DNA of 64,000 bases from positions 3,917,501 through 3,981,500 of the forward strand of contig NZ_CP043489.1 in NCBI RefSeq assembly GCF_008330945.1, read 5' to 3'. The position numbers were made by a program, and so were the translations under genes. Shown here one piece after another: positions 8,842 through 17,563 of this stretch. Position 1 is the stretch's first letter; the number at the start of each line of letters is the position of its first letter. Source of the stretch: Labrys sp. KNU-23 (GTDB lineage: Bacteria; Pseudomonadota; Alphaproteobacteria; Rhizobiales; Labraceae). The notes under the pieces are model-generated. The model did no database searches. It had not been told where the DNA came from and saw only the letters and a program-made list of their open reading frames with translations.

Positions 8842-9348
8842 TCAGGATGACCCGTGCGTCTGTGGCTCTTTGTTTACCACCATGTCATACAACAGCAGGA
8901 CCACGCCCGCAACGATGGCGACATCGGCCAGATTGAAGACATACCAGGAAAAATCGCCGGCGTGGAGCAGGAAGAAGTCGGCGACGGCGCCGTAGAGCAC
9001 GCCGTCTATGGCATTGCCGAGCGCGCCGCCGATGATCAGGCCGATGGCGACCGCGCCGATTTTGGTGGATATCCGGGCGAGCCAGGCCAGCAGCAGCACC
9101 ACCGCAGCGATGCGGAAGGAAATCAGCGCCCAGCGACCGAACTCGGTCTCCTGCTGGAACATTCCATAGGAAACGCCGCGGTTCCACACGAGCACGAATT
9201 GCAAATTGGGCGTCCAGTCAACCGGACCTGAATTGGCAATGTCGTGGATATAGAGCGCCCAATATTTCTGGCCCTGGTCGATGGCGACGGCGAGAATTGC
9301 CGCCACCACGCCGAGGAATGAATGCCGTCCGATGAACCAGGACTTCAT
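8842..9348 (-). CDS. lspA: Lipoprotein signal peptidase (signal peptidase II)
   Basis: A 168-residue polytopic inner-membrane protease with four hydrophobic segments that removes signal peptides from prolipoproteins after diacylglyceryl transfer. The two catalytic aspartates are D115 (GNAIDG) and D142 (FNLADVAI), and the conserved early Asp is D24 (AVAIDQ). The residue after D115 is Gly, where most homologues have Arg (GNxxDR). The start codon lies three bases after the ileS stop, so the two genes are translationally coupled, an arrangement common in bacteria. Confidence 0.95.
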   Translation of the reverse strand: MKSWFIGRHSFLGVVAAILAVAIDQGQKYWALYIHDIANSGPVDWTPNLQFVLVWNRGVSYGMFQQETEFGRWALISFRIAAVVLLLAWLARISTKIGAVAIGLIIGGALGNAIDGVLYGAVADFFLLHAGDFSWYVFNLADVAIVAGVVLLLYDMVVNKEPQTHGSS

Positions 9349-9351
9349 TGC

Positions 9352-12300
9352 TCAGACCCCCGCCGCCTGCCATTCGCGCATCGCAGCCGCATCGCGCGGG
9401 GTGATGTCGGGGAAGGCGGGATCGGCGGTCTTGGGATCGAAATAGCGCCAGGAACGCGCGCATTTGATACCACCGGCCCGGCCGGGAACCACGGCAATGC
9501 CGGCAACGCCGTCGAGGCGATAGGCCTCGGCAGGGCCTTCGCCGGCCACGAGCGTCAACCCCGAGACGATGCAGACATCCTCGAAATCGACGCTGCGCAG
9601 AACCGCCAATGTCGCTTCGTCGGCGACGTGGACGGATGGAGCCGCTTCCAGCGAGGAGCCGATGCGCTTGGCGGCGCGTTCATGCTCCAGCGCGCCGGTG
9701 ACCACGCGCCGCGCCTCGCGCACGAGCTCCCACTTTTCGGCGAGTGCCGGGTCGAGCCAGGCCGGATCGGCGGCCGCGAAGGGCTGCAGATGCACGGAAG
9801 CGTCCTCGCCGAAACGCGCGGTCCAGGATTCTTCCATGGTGAAGCACAGCACCGGCGCCAGCCAGGTGGCGAGGCAGCTGAAGAGCTTGTCGACCACGCT
9901 CAGCGCGGCCCGGCGACGCAAGGAGGATTTCGGGTCGCAATAGAGCGCGTCCTTGCGCACGTCGAAATAGAAGGCCGACAGGTCCGCCGTCATGAAGGTT
10001 GCCAGCAAGGCGACAACGCGCTTGTAATCATAGCTTTCATAGGCCGCGCGCACCTCGCGGTCGAGCTCGGCCAGCCGGTGCAGCATCAGCCGCTCCAGTT
10101 CCGGCATCTCGCCGACGGCAACCGTATCGCCGGCCTCGAAATGAGCGAGCGTGCCCAGCATCCAGCGGATGGTGTTGCGCAGCTTGCGGTAGGTGTCCTC
10201 CACCGTCTTCAGGATCTCAGGGCCGATGCGCTGGTCGTCGGCATAGTCGGTGGTGGCGACCCACAGGCGCAATATGTCGGCGCCGGAGCGCTTGATCACG
10301 TCCTGCGGGGCGACGGTGTTACCGATCGATTTCGACATCTTGCGGCCCTGCTCGTCGAGCGTGAAGCCGTGGGTGACCACGATGTCGTAGGGCGCGCGCC
10401 CGCGCGTGCCACAGCTTTCCAGCAGCGAGGAATGGAACCAGCCGCGATGCTGGTCCGAGCCTTCCAGATACATCACGGTATCGTCGCCGCCATCGACCTT
10501 GCGCTTGATGCCGGCAAGGCCCGGGAAGTGGCGCGGGTCCTCCAGCGTGAAGGCGTGGGTGGAGCCGGAATCGAACCAGACATCGAGGATGTCGTTGACC
10601 TTGACCCAGCCCTCGCCGGTGCGCGCGCCGAGGAAACGCTCGGCGGCGCCTTCCTGGTACCAGGCATCCGCGCCTTCGGTTTCGAAGGCCGCTGATATGG
10701 CCTGGTTGACGGCCTCGTCCTTGAGGATCTCGACGCCGCCACCCGGCTTGTCGCGCATGAACACGGCGATCGGCACCCCCCAGGCGCGCTGGCGCGACAC
10801 CACCCAGTCCGGGCGGTTGGCGATCATGCCGGTGATGCGGTTCTCGCCGGCGGCCGGCACCCATTGCGTCTGCCGGATGGCGTTGAGGGCGAGCTCGCGC
10901 AGCGAGGAGCCGTCGCCGAGGGTCGGCCCGACATCGTTGCGCAGGGCGCTGCCTTCCGTGCGGACTGGCGTCGCTGCCGGCACGGTGCCCGGAGCCACCT
11001 CGTCGATGGGCTTGTCCATCGCGATGAACCATTGCGGCGTATTGCGGAAGATCACCGGCTTCTTCGAGCGCCAGGAATGGGGGTACTGATGCTTGATACG
11101 GCCACGGGCCACGAGGTTGCCATCCGCCACCAGCGCCTTGATCACGGCGTCATTGGCATCGCCCTTGTCGCCCTTCTCGGTGATGACGCGCTTGCCGGCG
11201 AAGCCCGGGGCATCCGTCGTGTAGAAGCTGTCGCCATCGACGGGATAGGGGATATGCGTGTTGATGCCGCGCGCGTTCAGTTCGCGCTGATGCGCCGTCC
11301 AGACGTCGAAGTCCTCGCGGCCATGGCTGGGGGCGGTGTGCACGAAGCCGGTGCCGGCCTCGTCGGTGACGTGCTCGCCCTCGAGCAGGGGCACGGCAAA
11401 GCCATAGAAGGGATCGAAGGCCGCCAGCGGATGGGCCACGGTAAGGGCGGCGAGTTCGCTGGCCTCGACGCCGCCGAGGCGCTCATAGGCTTCCACCTTG
11501 GCCGACTTGAAGACCTCCTCGGCGAGCTTTTCGGCCAGGATGAAGCTGTCGCCGACCTTGGCCCAGTTGTTTTCGGGCGCGGCGGTGACGCGATAGAGCC
11601 CATAGGCGACGCGGCTCGAATAGGCGACGGCGCGGTTGCCGGGGATGGTCCAGGGCGTGGTGGTCCAGATCACGACGGCAGCCTTGGCCAGCTCGTCACG
11701 CGTGGCACCCGAGCGCACCGGGAATTTCGCCCAGATCATGTCGGAGGTATGGTCCTCATACTCGATCTCGGCCTCGGCCAGGGAGGTCTTCTCCACCACC
11801 GACCACATCACCGGCTTGGAGCCGCGATAGAGCTGGTCGCTCATGGCGAACTTCATGATCTCGCGGGCGATCTGCGCCTCGGCCGCATAGGCCATGGTGA
11901 GGTAGGGATGCTCCCAATCGCCCTCGACGCCCAGGCGCTTGAACTCCTCACGCTGCACACCGACCCAATGCTCGGCGAAGGCGCGGCATTCGCGCCGGAA
12001 CTCGACCAGCGGCACCTCGTCCTTGTTCTTGCCCTTGGCGCGGTACTGTTCCTCGATCTTCCATTCGATCGGCAGGCCGTGGCAATCCCAGCCCGGGACA
12101 TAGTTGGAATCGAAGCCGAGCATCTGCTGCGAGCGCGCTACCAGGTCCTTCAGGATCTTGTTGAGCGCATGGCCGATATGGATGTTGCCATTGGCGTAGG
12201 GCGGGCCGTCATGCAGCACGAATTTCGGCCGGCCGGCCGAGGTCTCGCGCAGGCGCTGGCGCAGGTTCTGGCTCTGCCAGCGCGCCAGGATCTCGGGCTC

Positions 12301-12432
12301 CTTCAGCGGCAGGCCGCCGCGCATGGGGAAAGCCGTCTGCGGCAGGAACAGGGTCTTGGAATAGTCGAGCCCCTCAGGGCTCGCCTTCGAGGCCTCGGCC
12401 GTCTTGCTGGAGGGGGACGCAACATCGGTCAT
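9352..12432 (-). CDS. ileS: Isoleucine--tRNA ligase
   Basis: A 1026-residue class I aminoacyl-tRNA synthetase. The HIGH motif is at residues 85-88 (PPYANGNIHIGHALNK) and KMSKS at 698-702 (GRKMSKSIGNTV), with the editing domain between them and WFDSGSTHAFTL and YLEGSDQHRGWF in the catalytic core. The C-terminal end (CARSWRYFDPKTADPAF) keeps only a remnant of the zinc-binding cysteines. It charges tRNA-Ile and edits Val-tRNA-Ile. It heads the leftward ileS-lspA-DUF3035-like transcript. Confidence 0.98.
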   Translation of the reverse strand: MTDVASPSSKTAEASKASPEGLDYSKTLFLPQTAFPMRGGLPLKEPEILARWQSQNLRQRLRETSAGRPKFVLHDGPPYANGNIHIGHALNKILKDLVARSQQMLGFDSNYVPGWDCHGLPIEWKIEEQYRAKGKNKDEVPLVEFRRECRAFAEHWVGVQREEFKRLGVEGDWEHPYLTMAYAAEAQIAREIMKFAMSDQLYRGSKPVMWSVVEKTSLAEAEIEYEDHTSDMIWAKFPVRSGATRDELAKAAVVIWTTTPWTIPGNRAVAYSSRVAYGLYRVTAAPENNWAKVGDSFILAEKLAEEVFKSAKVEAYERLGGVEASELAALTVAHPLAAFDPFYGFAVPLLEGEHVTDEAGTGFVHTAPSHGREDFDVWTAHQRELNARGINTHIPYPVDGDSFYTTDAPGFAGKRVITEKGDKGDANDAVIKALVADGNLVARGRIKHQYPHSWRSKKPVIFRNTPQWFIAMDKPIDEVAPGTVPAATPVRTEGSALRNDVGPTLGDGSSLRELALNAIRQTQWVPAAGENRITGMIANRPDWVVSRQRAWGVPIAVFMRDKPGGGVEILKDEAVNQAISAAFETEGADAWYQEGAAERFLGARTGEGWVKVNDILDVWFDSGSTHAFTLEDPRHFPGLAGIKRKVDGGDDTVMYLEGSDQHRGWFHSSLLESCGTRGRAPYDIVVTHGFTLDEQGRKMSKSIGNTVAPQDVIKRSGADILRLWVATTDYADDQRIGPEILKTVEDTYRKLRNTIRWMLGTLAHFEAGDTVAVGEMPELERLMLHRLAELDREVRAAYESYDYKRVVALLATFMTADLSAFYFDVRKDALYCDPKSSLRRRAALSVVDKLFSCLATWLAPVLCFTMEESWTARFGEDASVHLQPFAAADPAWLDPALAEKWELVREARRVVTGALEHERAAKRIGSSLEAAPSVHVADEATLAVLRSVDFEDVCIVSGLTLVAGEGPAEAYRLDGVAGIAVVPGRAGGIKCARSWRYFDPKTADPAFPDITPRDAAAMREWQAAGV

Positions 12433-12743
12433 GAACAGGGATCCGTCGATACGGAGGAATGGGAAAAGCGGCGCAAACCCGGACCTTCCGCGGAGCTCAG
12501 CCGAGCCCGCACGCGGAAGCCGGGACGATAATTCGGGATATGCGCGGCACGTCTATCATGCGGGCGTGAATAGCAGGCTCTGCGCGCGGGATAAAGCGGA
12601 GAGGGAAGGCGAAGCCGGGATTTTCTGGAGCAGAGCCGTACAGCGTGCCCTAGCATGAGCTTCAGCCTCTCCCTATCTGCCATGAAGGCAGCCTCTTCGC
12701 TCGCTGGCCCTTTCACTGATAGGCTCTGACCTGGAGTTCGAGA
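12433..12743. other. Divergent intergenic region ileS / yghU-like gene
   Basis: About 310 bp between divergent start codons must hold the promoters for both genes. I see no clear -35/-10 pair, RNA gene or strong inverted repeat here. Confidence 0.6.
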
Positions 12744-13619
12744 ATGACCGGTTCGTCCGACTACACGCCCCCGAAAATCTGGACCTGGAACAAGGCGAAT
12801 GGCGGTGCGTTCGCCAATATCAACCGGCCGATTGCGGGCCCCACCCATGACAAGGAACTGCCGGTCGGTCGCCATCCGCTCCAGCTCTATTCGTTGGGCA
12901 CGCCGAACGGCGTCAAGGTCACCATCCTGCTGGAGGAATTGCTGGCTCTCGGCCACAAGGGTGCCGAATACGATGCCTGGCTGATCGAGATCGGCAAGGG
13001 CGACCAGTTCGGCTCGGGCTTCGTCGACGTCAACCCGAACTCCAAGATCCCGGCCTTGCTCGATCGCAGCGGCGCCGAGCCGATCCGGGTGTTCGAATCC
13101 GGCTCGATCCTGTTCTATCTCGCCGAGAAGTTCGGCGAGTTCCTGCCGAAAGACCCGGCCTCCCGGGCAGAATGCATGTCCTGGCTGTTCTGGCAGATGG
13201 GTAGTGCCCCCTATCTCGGCGGCGGCTTCGGCCATTTCTACGCCTATGCGCCAACCAAGATCGAATATGCCATCGACCGCTTCGCCATGGAGGTGAAGCG
13301 CCAGCTCGACGTGCTCGACCGCCGCCTGGGCGAGGTGGAATATCTCGCCGGCAGCGACTACACCATCGCCGACATGGCCGTCTGGCCCTGGTATGGCGGT
13401 CTTGCCAGGGGCTGGCAGTATGGCGCGGCCGAGTTCCTGCAGGTCGAAGGCTATAAGAACGTTCAGCGTTGGGCCGAGGCGATCTTCCAGCGCCCGGCCG
13501 TGCAGCGCGGGCGCATGGTCAACCGCACCTCGGGCGAGCCTTCGAGCCAGCTGCGCGAGCGCCATGAGGCGAGCGATTTCGAGACGAAGACGCAGGACAA
13601 GCTGGAAGCCGCGGGCTGA
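12744..13619 (+). CDS. yghU: YghU-type glutathione S-transferase / disulphide-bond oxidoreductase
   Basis: A 291-residue protein with the YghU layout: an extended N-terminal arm (PPKIWTWNKANGGAFANINR and PIAGPTHDKELPVG), a thioredoxin-fold domain (HPLQLYSLGTPNGVKVTILL, NPNSKIPALLD, FESGSILFYLAEKFG) and an all-helical C-terminal domain (SDYTIADMAVWPWYG). YghU/YfcG-type enzymes bind two glutathiones and act as disulphide-bond reductases or peroxidases rather than classical conjugating transferases. The gene is monocistronic, divergent from ileS, and followed by a palindromic repeat. Confidence 0.92.
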   Translation: MTGSSDYTPPKIWTWNKANGGAFANINRPIAGPTHDKELPVGRHPLQLYSLGTPNGVKVTILLEELLALGHKGAEYDAWLIEIGKGDQFGSGFVDVNPNSKIPALLDRSGAEPIRVFESGSILFYLAEKFGEFLPKDPASRAECMSWLFWQMGSAPYLGGGFGHFYAYAPTKIEYAIDRFAMEVKRQLDVLDRRLGEVEYLAGSDYTIADMAVWPWYGGLARGWQYGAAEFLQVEGYKNVQRWAEAIFQRPAVQRGRMVNRTSGEPSSQLRERHEASDFETKTQDKLEAAG

Positions 13620-13721
13620 TGGTCATCCCGGACGCGCTGCAGCACGTAGTGATGCGGCGCAGATCCGGGCCCGCGAGCAGAATGAAGCATAGTACCAACG
13701 GCGGCGATGTTTGACCCGTGT

Positions 13722-13806
13722 GTCATTGCGAGCGCAGCGAAGCAATCCAGCGCTGGAAAACGTGGCGGCCGTGGCTCCTGGATTGCTTCTCTGCGCTCGC
13801 AATGAC
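13722..13806. repeat. Intergenic palindromic repeat (class A)
   Basis: The outer arms are GTCATTGCGAGCGCAGCGAA at the left and its near-complement ending CGCAATGAC at the right, continuing inward as GCAATCCAG / CTGGATTGC around a variable loop. It lies between convergent genes. The same element recurs at 55638-55715 and 57300-57376, and in degenerate form at 3768-3846. Confidence 0.9.
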
Positions 13807-13836
13807 GATTTAGATCCAGGACGACCTTTTGTCTCG

Positions 13837-14775
13837 TCACTGCAGGGGCGGTTTGCGCAGGAAGGCGTTGCGATCGGCCGATTTGACGCGCAGCCAGCTC
13901 TCGCGGCCGCCGCGCAGTACGCGCATCGGCACTTCCACGCCGGCGGGCCCGCCGCTCCACACCTTGCGATAGAAGTCGGCAAGCCCTTGGACCTCCTCGT
14001 TGCGGATATCCGAGATGACGTCGCCGGCCTTCAGTCCCGCCTTGGCGGCCGGTGATCCCTTGGCGACGCTGGAGACCACGACCTTGCCATTGCTTTCGGC
14101 CGAGAAGGCGCCGAGCCAGGGACGCGGCGGCTTGTCGACCTGGCCGCGTGTCAGGAGATCGTCGAGAATGGGCGGCAGGAGATCGATGGGCACGACCATG
14201 TTGATGTCGAACTCCTCGCCGCCGCGCTCCATCTGCAGGAGCAGGGAACCGATGCCGAGCAGCCTGCCGTCTTCGCCGACCAGGGCCGCCCCGCCCCAGG
14301 CAGGATGGGCGGGCGCGATGAAGATCGCCTCGTCGAGCAGATATTCCCAATAGCCTGCGAATTCCTGCTTGGCCACGATGCGAGCCTCGACATGGCGCCC
14401 CGTGCCATCGACGAACACGGCTTCCTCGCCGACCGCCGTCTTGCCGGAGCTGCCGAGCCCCAGGGCCGGCAGGCCGAGGCGGCCGAGCGCCTGCAACAGG
14501 CCGAATCCCGTCGCTTGGTCGTAAGCCAGGACATGGGCGGGAACCACGCGCCCATCCTGGGTCGTCATCCAGACCTCGTCGGCTTCGGTGACGAGATAGC
14601 CGATGGTGAGCACCAGCCCGTCATCGCGGATGACCACGCCGCTGCCCTCCCGCTCGGTTCCGAGCGCGGCCGCGGTAAAGGCGTCTTGTGGAATCTTGGC
14701 ACGCACGGCCACGACCGAACGCATGATTGAACGAAGTGTCATCGCTTTCATCTTGGTGAAGGGCGCCTGCGGCAA
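13837..14775 (-). CDS. Trypsin-like/PDZ protein of the S1C (DegP) family with lost catalytic triad
   Basis: A 312-residue protein with an S1C serine-protease fold followed by a PDZ domain (about residues 210-305; KGSPAAKAGLKAGDVISDI). All three catalytic positions look replaced. Where DegP has TNxHV this has TIGYLV. Where it has TDLALL this has TGFGLL. The GNSGG serine loop reads PAWGGAAL. The protein is therefore predicted to be proteolytically inactive and to act by binding substrates through the PDZ domain. No signal peptide is evident (MPQAPFTKMKAMTLRSIMRS), so its location is uncertain; a start at the internal Met 12 is possible. Confidence 0.85.
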   Translation of the reverse strand: MPQAPFTKMKAMTLRSIMRSVVAVRAKIPQDAFTAAALGTEREGSGVVIRDDGLVLTIGYLVTEADEVWMTTQDGRVVPAHVLAYDQATGFGLLQALGRLGLPALGLGSSGKTAVGEEAVFVDGTGRHVEARIVAKQEFAGYWEYLLDEAIFIAPAHPAWGGAALVGEDGRLLGIGSLLLQMERGGEEFDINMVVPIDLLPPILDDLLTRGQVDKPPRPWLGAFSAESNGKVVVSSVAKGSPAAKAGLKAGDVISDIRNEEVQGLADFYRKVWSGGPAGVEVPMRVLRGGRESWLRVKSADRNAFLRKPPLQ

Positions 14776-14959
14776 GGCAAAATGCGCAATACCCGCAAAC
14801 CGGGCAATGAAGATTTACTAGAGGTATGCAGCCTGGCGTCGTGCTGCAAGGGCATAAGGGCGAAGCGCCATGATGATGGGAGGCCGATCGCGGCTGGCCG
14901 ATCGGATCGCTTGAAGGCTTCTTCCTGGTGAGTTTCGCGCCATATCGGCCGGATCGCAC

Positions 14960-15631
14960 TCAGTTCCGTTTCGCGAACCAGATCACGTGCCGGGCACCGC
15001 TTCGCCCCTTGTTGGCCCGCACGCGAACTTCGTCCACCGCAAAGCCCGCCTGGTGCAGCCGCCGGGCGAAGGCCGAGGAAGGGCCCTGCGACCACACGGC
15101 CAGCAGGCCGCCTGCGGTCAGTGCTCCCCGTGCCGCCGCGAGGCCTGCCAGGCTGTAGAGGCGATCATTGCCGGCATGGGTCAGTCCTTCCGGACCGTTG
15201 TCGACGTCGAGCAGGATGGCGTCAAAACGGCGTCCGGAGCGGATCGCGCCGTCGACATCGCCGAGTTCGATACTGACGCGTCGATCGTCGAGGCTGCCCG
15301 CGAAGATCTCGGCCATGGGCCCCCGGGCCCAGGCGGCGACGGAGGGCACCAGTTCGGCCACCACGATTTCGGCATCATCGGGAAAGCTTGCCAGGGCCGC
15401 GCGCAAGGTGAAGCCCATGCCGAGCCCGCCGATCAGGATGCGGGGATGCTTGCGTGCCGCCAGGCGTTCGGCGGTCATCGTCGCCAGCGCCTCTTCCGAA
15501 CCACTGAGGCGGCTGTTCATCAGTTCGTTGCTGCCGAGCATGATCGAGAATTCGCTGCCGCGCTGCTTGAGGCGTAATTCCCCGCCGCCATTGGGGATCG
15601 TCGCGGTATCGAGGTGTTTCCAGGGAATCAC
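14960..15631 (-). CDS. Spermidine-synthase-like SAM-fold protein
   Basis: A 223-residue protein starting at a GTG (VIPWKHLDTATIPNGGGELR) with GGAAAGAG upstream. A longer frame would run into a palindromic repeat and is unlikely. The Rossmann core shows ILIGGLGMGFTLRAAL (SAM/dcSAM loop), VVAELVPSVAAWA and DAILLDVDNGPEGL, as in the spermidine synthase / methyltransferase superfamily. The aminopropyltransferase signature YHE and a second active-site Asp cluster are not obvious, so a true polyamine synthase is not demonstrated. Such 'spermidine synthase' paralogues are widespread in alphaproteobacteria and uncharacterised. The gene appears to be on its own. Confidence 0.75.
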   Translation of the reverse strand: MIPWKHLDTATIPNGGGELRLKQRGSEFSIMLGSNELMNSRLSGSEEALATMTAERLAARKHPRILIGGLGMGFTLRAALASFPDDAEIVVAELVPSVAAWARGPMAEIFAGSLDDRRVSIELGDVDGAIRSGRRFDAILLDVDNGPEGLTHAGNDRLYSLAGLAAARGALTAGGLLAVWSQGPSSAFARRLHQAGFAVDEVRVRANKGRSGARHVIWFAKRN

Positions 15632-15660
15632 GGCAGGCTCTTTCCAGATCGGCGCAACCA

Positions 15661-15794
15661 GCCTTCTCCCCTTGCGGGAGAAGGTGGCCTCGCGTAGCGA
15701 GGTCGGATGAGGGGTCGTGCCACCCTCCAGGCACTGTTGCAAGACCCCTCATCCGCCCCTTCGGGGGCACGTTCTCCGACAAGGGGAGAAGGCT
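15661..15794. repeat. Intergenic inverted repeat (class C)
   Basis: The left end AGCCTTCTCCCCTTG and right end CAAGGGGAGAAGGCT are exact complements. Further paired segments lie inside (CGGATGAGGGGTC near 15707 and GACCCCTCATCCG near 15742). It lies between two leftward genes, just downstream of the biotin carboxylase gene, so it could end that transcript or protect its 3' end. Confidence 0.85.
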
Positions 15795-15829
15795 CATCGC
15801 GCTTGTTTTTTCGGGCGTGGTGCCGCGAC

Positions 15830-17563
15830 CTACCCAATGCGCGCCATCATCATGCCGGCTGTCACGGTAGCGCCGGCTTCGATCTTCTGCGCCAGCTTTC
15901 CGGTTCGGTGTGCCTTGACCTGCATTTCCATTTTCATCGCTTCCATCACGGCGACGACATCGCCTTCCGCGACCTCGCTGCCATCTTCCACCTGCCAGGA
16001 GCGCAGAGTGCCGGCCATCGGCGCCACTACTGCATCGGGCGGGGCTTCGGCTTTTGTTGCTACTGCCGGTGCTGCAGCCGGCACGGCCTGAAGGCCTCCG
16101 AGCAAGGCGGGGGGCAGGCCAAGCGTAACACGCCGGCCGTCGATCTCCACGGCGGTGCGCAGCAATGTCGCCGCCGGCAGCGGTTCCGGCCGTGTGGCAG
16201 CGGCGAGGGTGGCGGCAAAATCGGTCTCGATCCAGCGGGTGTGGACCTTGAAGTCCCGGTCACCGGTAAAGTCGGTATGGCCGATCACCGTGCGATGGAA
16301 GGGCAGGACGGAGGCGACTCCCTCGATGCGGAATTCGGCGAGGGCGCGCCGGGCGCGCGCGATGGCCTCACTTCGTGTCGCACCGGTAACGATGAGCTTG
16401 GCCATCAGGGAATCGAAGCTGCCGGGAATGGTCGAGCCGGTCGTGACGCCGGTATCCAGGCGGATTCCGGGGCCGGAGGGTGGCTCGAAGGCGGTGATGA
16501 GGCCCGGCGTCGGCAGGAAGCCGCGCCCGACATCCTCGGCATTGATGCGGAACTCCAGGGCATGGCCTCGCGGCGCCGGCGTTTCGGAGATGCTGAGGGG
16601 ATGGCCATCGGCGACGCGCAACTGCTCGACCACCAGATCGATGCCCGCCGTCTCCTCTGTCACCGGATGCTCCACCTGCAGGCGGGTATTGACCTCCAGG
16701 AAGGAGATCGCGCCCGAGGCGCTCAAGAGGAATTCCACCGTGCCGGCGCTGACATAACCGGCCGTGGTGCAGATATCGCGCGCCGCTTGGTGGATGCGGG
16801 CACGCTGCTCGTCGCTGAGGAAGGGCGCCGGGGCCTCTTCCACCAGCTTCTGGTTGCGGCGCTGCAGCGAGCAGTCGCGCGTGCCGAGCACCACGACATT
16901 GCCGTGGCTGTCGGCGATCACCTGCGCCTCGATATGACGGGGGCGATCGAGATATTGCTCGACGAAGCATTCGCCGCGGCCGAAGGCGGTGACGGCCTCG
17001 CGCACGGCCGAGTCATAGAGTTCGGCGACCTCGTCTATGCGCCAGGCGACCTTCAGCCCGCGTCCGCCCCCACCGAAGGCGGCCTTGATGGCGATCGGCA
17101 GGCCGTGCTCTTCGGCAAAGGCGAGGACTTCGTCGGGACCACCAACGGGATCGGCGGTGCCGGCAACCAGCGGCGCGCCGACCGCCAAGGCGAGCTTGCG
17201 AGCCCGGACCTTGTCGCCCAACTGCTCGATGGCCGCTGGAGGCGGGCCGATCCAGGTCAGGCCGGCATCGATGACGGCCTGCGCAAAACCGGCGCGTTCG
17301 GAGAGGAAGCCATAGCCTGGATGCACGGCATCGGCGCCGCTGCGGCGGGCGATGGCGATGAGCTTGTCGATGTCGAGATAGGTCTCGGCCGGCTTGTCGC
17401 CTTGGAGGCCATAAGCTTCGTCGGCCATGCGGGCATGCAGCGCGTCGATGTCGGCATCGGCATAGACCGCAACGGAGGCGACGCCGTAATCGGCGCAGGC
17501 CCGTATCACGCGCACGGCAATCTCGCCTCGATTGGCGATCAGCACCTTCTTGATGGGCATCAT
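15830..17563 (-). CDS. Biotin carboxylase with C-terminal biotinyl domain (BC-BCCP fusion)
   Basis: A 577-residue acetyl/propionyl-CoA-carboxylase alpha-type protein. The order is: biotin carboxylase N-terminal domain (KKVLIANRGEIAVRVIRA), ATP-grasp (AAFGGGGRGLKVA, EVNTRLQVEHPVTE), biotin carboxylase C-terminal domain, and a biotinyl domain with the attachment lysine K544 in EAMKMEMQV. It carboxylates its own biotin using ATP and bicarbonate. No acyl-CoA carboxyltransferase gene is nearby. Instead it overlaps the pxpB-pxpC fusion by four bases (ATGA), so its partner is probably that KipI/KipA-type protein. Annotation as an acetyl-CoA carboxylase subunit would probably be misleading here. Confidence 0.9.
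   Translation of the reverse strand: MMPIKKVLIANRGEIAVRVIRACADYGVASVAVYADADIDALHARMADEAYGLQGDKPAETYLDIDKLIAIARRSGADAVHPGYGFLSERAGFAQAVIDAGLTWIGPPPAAIEQLGDKVRARKLALAVGAPLVAGTADPVGGPDEVLAFAEEHGLPIAIKAAFGGGGRGLKVAWRIDEVAELYDSAVREAVTAFGRGECFVEQYLDRPRHIEAQVIADSHGNVVVLGTRDCSLQRRNQKLVEEAPAPFLSDEQRARIHQAARDICTTAGYVSAGTVEFLLSASGAISFLEVNTRLQVEHPVTEETAGIDLVVEQLRVADGHPLSISETPAPRGHALEFRINAEDVGRGFLPTPGLITAFEPPSGPGIRLDTGVTTGSTIPGSFDSLMAKLIVTGATRSEAIARARRALAEFRIEGVASVLPFHRTVIGHTDFTGDRDFKVHTRWIETDFAATLAAATRPEPLPAATLLRTAVEIDGRRVTLGLPPALLGGLQAVPAAAPAVATKAEAPPDAVVAPMAGTLRSWQVEDGSEVAEGDVVAVMEAMKMEMQVKAHRTGKLAQKIEAGATVTAGMMMARIG

Noticed and set aside
9322..12531. Long plus-strand open frames opposite ileS (9322-10695, 10864-12531)
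   Set aside because: The minus strand encodes an unmistakable isoleucyl-tRNA synthetase with HIGH and KMSKS; the opposing frames are GC-bias shadows.
12433..12743. T-box or leader peptide upstream of ileS
   Set aside because: No specifier stem, antiterminator or Ile-rich short ORF is visible, and T-boxes are not expected in this group.
12429..13565. Minus-strand frame opposite the yghU-like gene
   Set aside because: Its sequence has no domain character, and the plus strand encodes a full-length YghU protein.
13722..13806. Insertion sequence or attachment-site remnant
   Set aside because: No transposase or integrase gene or target duplication is present; several similar copies point to a dispersed extragenic repeat.
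14960..15742. Longer N-terminus for the spermidine-synthase-like protein
   Set aside because: The extra 37 codons are the class C repeat; a GTG with a good ribosome binding site lies at 15631.
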